DNA of 5,997 nt from an archaeon (lineage in GTDB: Archaea > Iainarchaeota > Iainarchaeia > Iainarchaeales > GCA-2688035), in assembly GCA_030616665.1 (NCBI GenBank), contig JAUWWX010000061.1:1-5997 (forward strand). The letters are read 5' to 3'. Of this stretch, positions 1 through 4,695 are shown piece after piece. Numbering within the stretch: the stretch's first letter is position 1; every line of letters starts with the position of its first letter. Below the pieces are notes generated by a model that saw nothing but the letters and a program-made list of their open reading frames with translations, was not told the DNA's origin and did not search any database. A program made the translations under genes and the position numbers.

Positions 1-204
1 ATAATGCATGCAATTCTTGCCTGGAAAGAGGAAGGGCTTGAATCATATTTCACTATGGACGCAGGTCCGCAGGTGAAAGTGATTTGCCTTGAGAAAGATG
101 TTCCAGAGCTTGAAAAAAGGCTGCAGGCAGTTGAAGGCGTGCAAAAAACAGTTGTGTGCAAGCCAGGCGAAGGCGCAAAGGTAATAGAAGAGCACTTGTT
201 TTAA
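1..204 (+). CDS. mvaD: Diphosphomevalonate decarboxylase, C-terminal end (partial, 5' end outside window)
   Basis: The frame is open from base 1 and ends at TAA 202-204, so about 67 C-terminal residues are visible; the ATG at position 4 is probably internal. The stretch GLESYFTMDAGPQVKVIC closely matches the conserved C-terminal segment of GHMP-superfamily mevalonate diphosphate decarboxylases (usual form YFT-x-DAGPN-V). That enzyme decarboxylates diphosphomevalonate to isopentenyl diphosphate using ATP in the cytoplasm. Phosphomevalonate kinase starts only 9 bases downstream in the same direction, which supports an operon in which the kinase supplies this enzyme's substrate. The catalytic Asp and the ATP loop lie upstream and cannot be checked. 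A related archaeal phosphomevalonate decarboxylase shares this tail, but the adjacent kinase makes the diphosphomevalonate enzyme more likely. Confidence 0.85.
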   Translation: MMHAILAWKEEGLESYFTMDAGPQVKVICLEKDVPELEKRLQAVEGVQKTVVCKPGEGAKVIEEHLF

Positions 205-210
205 GGTGGT
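205..210 (+). promoter_or_regulatory. Ribosome binding site of the phosphomevalonate kinase gene
   Basis: GGTGGT lies between the upstream TAA and the ATG at 214. It matches part of the GGAGGTGATC complement of the archaeal 16S 3' end at workable spacing. It supports 214 as the start and fits an operon-internal gene, in contrast to the SD-less starts at 3635, 3690 and 4696. Confidence 0.55.
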
Positions 211-213
211 TAA

Positions 214-1320
214 ATGATTGAAGTAAAGGCACCAGGCAAGCTACTGCTTGCAGGCGAATGGGCTGTTTTGGAGGTCGGCAACCCCTGCATTGTTATGGCT
301 GTTGACAAATACGTTAATGCAAAGGTTGAAGAAAGCCAAGGCATTGTAATAAGTGCAAAAGACCTGGGTTTTGAAAACCTTGAAGCAGAGTTTGACGGCA
401 AGGAATTGAAGTTCAAAAAGGATTTGAGCGAAGAGGAAAAAGAAAAGCTTGTAATGGCAAAGAATTCTGTTGAAACCTCTTTGAGATACCTTAAGGAAAG
501 CGGGATTGAACCAAAAAAATTTAGTGTTAGTACAGAATCAGAGATAACCTCAATTACATTAAAGGACGGGTCAACTGCAAAAGTCGGCTTTGGAAGCAGC
601 GCTGCAGCGGTAGTGGCAATAATCAAGGCGGTTCTGAAATTCCACGGGCAAGACATTGAGTCAGCTGAAGCAAAGGAAAAAATCTACAAGCTTGGATGCA
701 TTGCGCACTATTTTGGACAGGGAAAAGTTGGATCAGCCTTTGACGTTGCAGCCTCAACCTATGGAGGGGTAATTGTCTACAGGCGCTTTGACCCGAAATG
801 GCTTGTGGAAGAGCTTGAGTTAGGGAAGCCTGTAAAAGAGGTCGTTGAATCAAAATGGCAGGCATTTGAAGCCAGCCCAATAAAGTTGCCAGAAGATTTC
901 ATTCTATGCGTTGGCTTCGTTGGTTATAGCGCCTCCACAAAGGCTTTGGTTGTGAAAATGCGGGACTTCAAGGCAACCAATGAAGCAAGGTACAATGAGA
1001 TTTATGGCGGAATAGGAAAGGTTGTAGAGCAGTTGATTGAGGCCATTAAACAGAAGGATAAGGAAAAAATAATGCAGGGCATAAAAGAGAACAGGGTCTT
1101 GCTGAAGCAGCTTGCAGAAGAATCAGGAAACGACCTTGAAACAAAGGAATTAACAACTTTGATTGAAGCTGCTGACGCTGCAGGGGCAGCAGCAAAGTTT
1201 TCTGGCGCAGGCGCAGGAGACTGTGGCATAGCAGTCTGCTTTGACAAGGAAATAGCAGAAAAAGTGAAAAAGGTCTGGGGAGAGAAGGGCATTTACCCGA
1301 TCGAAGTGAGCGTGGCATGA
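214..1320 (+). CDS. mvaK2: Phosphomevalonate kinase (GHMP kinase family)
   Basis: This 368-residue protein is predicted to phosphorylate 5-phosphomevalonate to 5-diphosphomevalonate with ATP in the cytoplasm. All three GHMP kinase motifs are visible: the N-terminal substrate motif APGKLLLAGEWAV (residues 6-18), the ATP-binding glycine/serine loop GFGSSAAA (125-132), and the C-terminal loop SGAGAGDCG (330-338). The GSAFDVAAS-TYGG segment (173-185) is typical of phosphomevalonate kinases rather than mevalonate or homoserine kinases. Length is normal for the family (about 340-370). The start is backed by an SD-like GGTGGT and by the conserved N-terminus beginning almost at Met1. It lies 9 bases after the decarboxylase that uses its product. 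Most archaea lack this enzyme and use other mevalonate branches; Sulfolobales are the well-known exception. Its presence here is therefore notable and may reflect horizontal acquisition. Confidence 0.92.
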   Translation: MIEVKAPGKLLLAGEWAVLEVGNPCIVMAVDKYVNAKVEESQGIVISAKDLGFENLEAEFDGKELKFKKDLSEEEKEKLVMAKNSVETSLRYLKESGIEPKKFSVSTESEITSITLKDGSTAKVGFGSSAAAVVAIIKAVLKFHGQDIESAEAKEKIYKLGCIAHYFGQGKVGSAFDVAASTYGGVIVYRRFDPKWLVEELELGKPVKEVVESKWQAFEASPIKLPEDFILCVGFVGYSASTKALVVKMRDFKATNEARYNEIYGGIGKVVEQLIEAIKQKDKEKIMQGIKENRVLLKQLAEESGNDLETKELTTLIEAADAAGAAAKFSGAGAGDCGIAVCFDKEIAEKVKKVWGEKGIYPIEVSVA

Positions 1321-1394
1321 AGGCTGCAAGGGTTGGCGGAGGGGAATATCTCAGAAAGTTGCAAGGGCAGATTCACAAGGCACTAACAAAGTAA
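1317..1394 (+). CDS. Possible 25-residue ORF overlapping the kinase stop by ATGA
   Basis: An ATG at 1317-1319 overlaps the TGA of the kinase gene in the ATGA arrangement typical of translational coupling, and the frame runs 25 codons to TAA 1392-1394. The peptide is basic with a GGGEYL centre (MKAARVGGGEYLRKLQGQIH, then KALTK). It resembles nothing I recognise. It fills most of the 99-base gap before the Nudix-like gene, so it could be a small protein, a decayed remnant of a longer kinase tail, or chance. ATGA overlaps of this length arise by chance fairly often. Confidence 0.25.
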   Translation: MKAARVGGGEYLRKLQGQIHKALTK

Positions 1395-1419
1395 AACTTC
1401 TACATAATGGGGGGCTGCG

Positions 1420-1824
1420 ATGCCAGAAGAACTGTTTGAAATAATCGACGAAGAAGACAAAACCGTTGGGACTGAAAAGCGCGGTGTTGCGCACGCCAAG
1501 GGCCTAAGACACAGGGCAATTTACCTGCTGGTTTTTGACGAGAGAGGCAGAGTTTTCTTGCAGCAGCGTGCAGAAGGCAAAGATATTCTGCCTTTAACGT
1601 GGGATTTAAGCGTTGCAGAGCATTTGCTGCCTGGAGAAAGCTACAGAAATGCTTGTCTGCGCGGAGCAAAAGAGGAACTCCCGATAAAAGTAAGAAACCC
1701 GAAGCTGCTGGCGAAAAAGCCTTTTCATTTCGAATACCTAACTGGTGAAATTGACAATGAACTGAACCAACTTTTTGCCGGGGAAAAGGAAGGCCTGCTG
1801 TTAGGCTTTTTTAACCCTTTTTGA
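1420..1824 (+). CDS. Idi1/YfcD-like Nudix protein, short and with a degenerate Nudix box
   Basis: The 134-residue product resembles type 1 isopentenyl-diphosphate isomerases and YfcD-like Nudix hydrolases. It has FEIIDEEDKTVGTEKRGVAHAKGLRHRAI (residues 6-34, with His25 and His31), FLQQRAEGKDILPLTWDLSV (46-65) and the PGESYRNAC-LRGAKEEL region (71-87). The Nudix box is altered: the leading Gly is Glu67, the usual RE pair is Arg81-Gly82, and the Gly after EEL is Pro88; Glu85 and Glu86 remain. The type 1 isomerase catalytic Cys (SVCGH) is Ala66, though the following His68 is kept. Relatives are about 165-180 residues; this one stops just after an NP dipeptide that normally precedes the last strand and helix, so roughly 35 residues are missing. 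Its place between kinase and type 2 isomerase suggests an isoprenoid role, but catalysis as an isomerase is doubtful. It may be a hydrolase, a regulator or a decaying gene. Confidence 0.7.
   Translation: MPEELFEIIDEEDKTVGTEKRGVAHAKGLRHRAIYLLVFDERGRVFLQQRAEGKDILPLTWDLSVAEHLLPGESYRNACLRGAKEELPIKVRNPKLLAKKPFHFEYLTGEIDNELNQLFAGEKEGLLLGFFNPF
1807..1822 (+). terminator. Possible T-tract terminator at the end of the Nudix-like gene
   Basis: Two T runs (TTTTTT at 1807-1812 and TTTTT at 1818-1822) flank AACCC at the very end of the Nudix-like gene. Archaeal RNA polymerase can terminate at U-rich tracts without a hairpin, so this may end or attenuate the transcript. I see no clear TATA at the right distance for a new promoter before 1846, so it may be only partial or simply coding sequence. 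Confidence 0.25.
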
Positions 1825-1845
1825 ACAAATTTAATGTGATTGGAA

Positions 1846-2871
1846 ATGGCAGCGGAAACAGAGAACAGGAAGGCAGAGCACTTGAAGATAGCTGCTGAGG
1901 GAGAAGTGCAGTTCAAGGGAAAGACAACAGGCTTTGAAAAAGTCGGGTTCAAGGGCGTTGACCTGGAGTACAGGGCGTTGCCGGAGATAGACAAGAAAGA
2001 TGTTAGGTTGGAGACAGAATTTTTGGGGAAAAGGTTTAAGGCACCATTAATGGTTGAGGCAATCACCGGCGGAGTAAAAGAGGCAAAGAAAATAAACAAG
2101 GACATTGCAAAAGCATGTGAGGCACTTGGCTTGGGAATGGGCCTTGGAAGCCAGAGGGCAATGATTGAATTCCCTGAATTGAAAGAAACTTATTTTGTGA
2201 GGGATGTTGCACCAAACATTTTCTTGGCCGGAAACCTGGGAGTAACGGAACTTGGAAAGTGTTCCCTGGAGGAAATTGAAAAGGCTTTGGAGGAAGTGAA
2301 AGCAGACGCTTTGGCAATTCACATCAATGCAGCGCAGGCAGCACTGCAGCCAGAAAAGGAAACCAACTTTAGGGGAAGGCTAAAGGAAATTGAAAAGCTC
2401 GTGCAAGGGCTGAAAAAGCCTGTTTACGTGAAAGAGGTTGGCCACGGCATTGGATTTGAAACAGCGAAAGCGCTTGCTGAAACAGGAGTGAAAGCAATCG
2501 ACGTTGGAGGGGCAGGCGGCACAAGCTAGACAGCGATTGACTCAAAAAGGGGAAACAAGGAAATCGGGGAAACATTTTGGGACTTTGGAATTGGAACAGC
2601 TGAAAGCCTAAGGCAATGCAGGAAGGCATTCGAAGGAAAGATAATTGCATCAGGCGGGATAAGGACCGGCCTTGACTGTGCAAAGGCAATTGCTTTGGGT
2701 GCGGACTTGTGCGGGCTTGCCTTGCCTGTTCTGAAAGCCCAGCAAAAAGAAGGCAGCGAAGGCGTGCAAAGGCTGCTTGAAAAAATGATTGAAGAGTTGA
2801 GGATTGCAATGTTTTTGGCAGGGGCAAAGGACTTGGGGGAATTGAGGGGAAAGGCTGTTGTGAAAGGCTAG
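1846..2871 (+). CDS. fni: Type 2 isopentenyl-diphosphate delta-isomerase (FMN-dependent), with in-frame TAG at codon 228
   Basis: This enzyme interconverts IPP and DMAPP using reduced FMN. Conserved segments, numbered from ATG 1846, are NRKAEHL (7-13), KTTGFEKV (26-33), ITGG (73-76), GLGSQRA (99-105), HINAAQAALQPE (159-170) and DVGGAGGTS (219-227). The frame then meets TAG at 2527-2529 where relatives have Trp or another aromatic residue (GGTSW). It continues without shift through IASGGIRTGLDCAKAIALGAD, a canonical FMN-phosphate-binding segment, to a second TAG at 2869-2871. Read through, the product is 341 residues, normal for the family. Stopped at the first TAG, it loses the FMN-phosphate-binding C-terminal third and should be inactive. 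TGG to TAG is a single base change, so recent nonsense mutation, sequencing error and UAG decoding all fit. The start could also be TTG 1840; ATG 1846 is preferred because GTGAT (1836-1840) lies at SD spacing. The family's usual LQE is AQA here. Confidence 0.88.
2527..2529 (+). other. In-frame amber codon replacing the GGTSW tryptophan
   Basis: The sequence reads GGC ACA AGC TAG ACA GCG ATT GAC, that is GGTS-stop-TAID. Type 2 isomerases such as the Thermus one read GGTSWARVE here. The reading frame is intact on both sides, so this is a point substitution, not an indel. Confidence 0.9.
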
Positions 2872-3635
2872 GGTAAGAGCTTTCTCACCCTGAAAATTGG
2901 CAAAGGCTGTTTGGTAAGCAATTCCTTAATTCTTGCCTTTTCCTTGCCCAAGCCCTTCCAGTCAAGGACAATTGCCTCTGGTTTTGGAAAGGTTGCATCA
3001 ATTGCCTTTTGAAGCATTTCCTCATTGAAGGAGGAAAGGGCGTAGCCTGGGCAGATGTGGCCCAAGGCAAAATCAGTCCTGAGGACAAGCTTTGTGAACT
3101 CAGGGCAGTAGTGGCCTCCGCCCAAGGCGATTGCGGATTTGTAGTTGCCTTCAACTGAAGTGCTGTTGATTATCACATCGGCAACTGCCTTTGCCGCATT
3201 TTTGTTTCTCCACTGCCTCTCGCTGCTCCCCAGTTCAATGAAGGCAGTTGGCTTGCTGAGAAAGGGACCGTGATGGGTAACCTCTGCCGAGAGTTCGTAA
3301 GGTAAACTCAATTCTTCCCTTTTCTTTTGCAATGCAAGGAGGTAATTTTTCAGGAGAAAGGAATTGGTTGGAACAAGGGAACGGTCTTTTCCGCCTAACT
3401 CTGCCTTTGACCAGTTGCCAATGCAGTGGGTTGACAGAGTTGGCTTGCCGGAAGAGGACTTGTGAGAAGAGGCAAAGATGATTGCGTCTGCCTTGATGCT
3501 GTCAGCGGAATCGATGAGGCAGATGTGTTCCTCGAAAAAGTGCAGGCTCATGTTCTTGGGCAAATTTCCTTCAAGAAAGGAAACTATGTTCATGCTAGCA
3601 ATGTTCTGCTTTGAGGCAACTACTGCAAAGTGCAT
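2868..3635 (-). CDS. dtdA: D-aminoacyl-tRNA deacylase, DtdA/GEK1 (DTD2) type
   Basis: The 255-residue protein matches the archaeal and plant D-aminoacyl-tRNA deacylase family, which hydrolyses D-amino acids mischarged onto tRNA and so protects translation in the cytoplasm. Conserved segments are ASMNIVSFL (residues 13-21), KPTLSTHCIGNW (64-75), GGKDRSLVPTNS (81-92), EVTHHGPFLSKPTAFIELGSSERQW (118-142), ALGGGHYCPEFTKL (170-183) and GHICPGYAL (192-200). The paired His120-His121 region and the other His-containing motifs fit the family's metal and substrate site. Length is close to the usual 260-280. The ATG at 3635 lies at the conserved N-terminus. There is no SD, but a TTTAAA box sits about 26 bases upstream, as for a leaderless mRNA. 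The gene is convergent with the isomerase gene and their stop codons overlap (CTAG, 2868-2871). It is divergent from the membrane protein gene at 3690. Confidence 0.93.
   Translation of the reverse strand: MHFAVVASKQNIASMNIVSFLEGNLPKNMSLHFFEEHICLIDSADSIKADAIIFASSHKSSSGKPTLSTHCIGNWSKAELGGKDRSLVPTNSFLLKNYLLALQKKREELSLPYELSAEVTHHGPFLSKPTAFIELGSSERQWRNKNAAKAVADVIINSTSVEGNYKSAIALGGGHYCPEFTKLVLRTDFALGHICPGYALSSFNEEMLQKAIDATFPKPEAIVLDWKGLGKEKARIKELLTKQPLPIFRVRKLLP
2870..2891. terminator. Weak inverted repeat at the convergent gene junction
   Basis: AGGGT (2870-2874) plus GAG (2877-2879) can pair with CTC (2884-2886) plus ACCCT (2887-2891) around a CTTT loop, with a two-base AA bulge. It starts within the isomerase stop codon and lies inside the last codons of dtdA. 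It could slow transcription from either side, but no T tract follows on either strand, so a terminator role is tentative. Confidence 0.25.
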
Positions 3636-3655
3636 AAAAAAAAGGAAAAGGGCAA

Positions 3656-3668
3656 TCTTTAAATAAAA
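3656..3668. promoter_or_regulatory. Shared, near-symmetrical TATA element between dtdA and the membrane protein gene
   Basis: TCTTTAAATAAAA contains the palindromic core TTTAAA (3658-3663). It reads TTTAAATA on plus and TTATTTAAA on minus, both archaeal TATA-like. The core centre is about 26 bases from the dtdA ATG (3635, minus) and about 29 bases from the ATG at 3690 (plus). Neither start has a Shine-Dalgarno, so both transcripts are probably leaderless or nearly so. Whether TBP/TFB bind in both orientations depends on BRE sequences that I cannot judge by eye. Confidence 0.55.
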
Positions 3669-3689
3669 CCTATTCCAATTGTTTGCAGG

Positions 3690-4643
3690 ATGCAGACAAA
3701 AACCAAGGTTCTGCTTGCACTGCTGTTCCTGCCAGGCATAATTGCCGAGGTTATTTCAACCAACATGCCAGTATACAACTTGCTGAACCCGGCATCAGTA
3801 TTTTTGATGGTTCTGGTCTACGGCTGCGGCACGCTGCTTATAAGGGAAGCAAAGGTAAGGTGGAAAATGCAGTGGAGTGTCGTGCTTTTGGCAATAGCGT
3901 ACGGCATATTTGAGGAAGGGCTGGTAACACAGGCATTCTTCAACCCATACTGGTTTGATCCAGGGGCATTGTCAGGCAACTGGGTGTTTTTTGGTGTGCA
4001 ATGGGGCTGGACAATAACATTGCTGGCATTCCACGCAAGCATCAGCACCCTTATTCCAATCTATATGATTGGCAGGCTGTGGCCTGAGTGGAAAAACAAG
4101 CCGCTTCTCGGCAATTTGGGAACAACGCTTGCGCTTTTGGGAGCCATTGCAGGCATTGGAATAGGAATGCGTGTTTTTGCCGGGCCACAGGTAAAAGGCG
4201 GCTTCTTTGCGCCACTTGAACTGCTTTTCGGAAGCGCTGTCATAATAGCAGCCTTTATATTGCTTGCCCGCAGGTTTAGGAAGGCCAGGCTTGTCCCAAA
4301 AAAAGGCCTGTTGCCCCCAGCTGCAATCGGGTTCATGGCATTCTTTCTGCAGGCTGCAAACATAATTATACCAAACCTGCTGGCAGCAAAAGGCAAAATG
4401 GCTGAGTTTGGCATCCTTATACAGTTGTCGCTTGTTTTCGGCTTTGCCTTCTTTTCTGCAACACAGCTTTTGAACAAGAAAGCAGGAAAAAAGCACATTG
4501 TCGCATATGTGTTCGGCTCATTGCTGTTCTGGATTTTAATCTCGTTCATTTGGGGCCTTTCTGGAAGGACTGACTTGCTGGCAGTAGCGCCTGTTGCACT
4601 TTTGCTGCTCATTGCCTGGAGACGCAGGGTGCTGAAGCGTTGA
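3690..4643 (+). CDS. Multi-pass integral membrane protein of unknown function
   Basis: This 317-residue protein is very hydrophobic, with about nine or ten likely membrane helices, at roughly residues 6-23, 34-51, 63-80, 103-127, 143-162, 174-194, 209-232, 240-260, 269-289 and 296-311, and a basic C-terminus (RRRVLKR). A distinctive stretch, YGIFEEGLVTQAFFNPYWFD (71-90), has a Glu pair (75-76) at a predicted helix end. His115 follows in a later helix (LAFHASISTLIP). I recall similar GILEEGL-x7-FNP proteins among uncharacterised bacterial membrane proteins, but cannot name a family. The Glu pair plus a helix His loosely recalls CPBP/Abi intramembrane proteases, but the EExxxR motif is absent (EEGLVTQ). 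The start at 3690 is supported by a TTTAAATA box 29 bases upstream. It has no evident functional link to its neighbours; the next gene starts 52 bases downstream with its own promoter. Confidence 0.75.
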   Translation: MQTKTKVLLALLFLPGIIAEVISTNMPVYNLLNPASVFLMVLVYGCGTLLIREAKVRWKMQWSVVLLAIAYGIFEEGLVTQAFFNPYWFDPGALSGNWVFFGVQWGWTITLLAFHASISTLIPIYMIGRLWPEWKNKPLLGNLGTTLALLGAIAGIGIGMRVFAGPQVKGGFFAPLELLFGSAVIIAAFILLARRFRKARLVPKKGLLPPAAIGFMAFFLQAANIIIPNLLAAKGKMAEFGILIQLSLVFGFAFFSATQLLNKKAGKKHIVAYVFGSLLFWILISFIWGLSGRTDLLAVAPVALLLLIAWRRRVLKR

Positions 4644-4665
4644 AAAACGAATAATGTACTAAAAG

Positions 4666-4675
4666 GAATTTAAAG
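4666..4675 (+). promoter_or_regulatory. TATA box of the nagB-lmbE fusion gene
   Basis: GAATTTAAAG is preceded by purine-rich AAAAG, a plausible BRE. The TTTAAA core (4669-4674) is centred about 25 bases before ATG 4696, the spacing expected for a leaderless archaeal transcript. The GGAG at 4675-4678 is about 17 bases from the ATG, too far for a normal SD. Confidence 0.5.
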
Positions 4676-4695
4676 GAGTCAGGCTCACTTAGGGT

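Noticed and set aside
210..656. Minus-strand 148-codon open frame opposite the kinase gene
   Set aside because: It is fully antisense to the conserved N-terminal half of phosphomevalonate kinase; the serine/phenylalanine-rich translation is the usual shadow of Lys/Glu-rich coding.
1800..1920. A simple T-run frameshift truncating the Nudix-like protein
   Set aside because: Reading on in the frame gained by one extra T gives about 25 residues (LNKFNVIGNGSGNREQ and onward) that do not resemble the missing C-terminal strand and helix.
2527..2871. A genome-wide pyrrolysine (TAG-sense) genetic code as the explanation for the internal TAG
   Set aside because: The same gene and the convergent dtdA both end with TAG at the expected family C-terminus, and read-through would add long antisense-derived tails. 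The site is a Trp position one base change from TGG, so local mutation or suppression is simpler.
3478..3666. Plus-strand 62-codon open frame over the dtdA 5' end and the promoter region
   Set aside because: It is antisense to conserved dtdA residues and ends within the shared TATA element; no supporting motif or SD.
3683..3913. Plus-strand 76-codon frame overlapping the start of the membrane protein gene
   Set aside because: It is out of frame with the hydrophobic protein, which has the properly spaced TATA box and coherent helices.
4061..4612. Long minus-strand open frame (183 codons) opposite the membrane protein gene
   Set aside because: It lies wholly antisense to a convincing membrane protein, its product matches nothing recognisable, and it has no promoter or SD. 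Two other minus-strand frames overlap the same region, which is typical of shadow frames.
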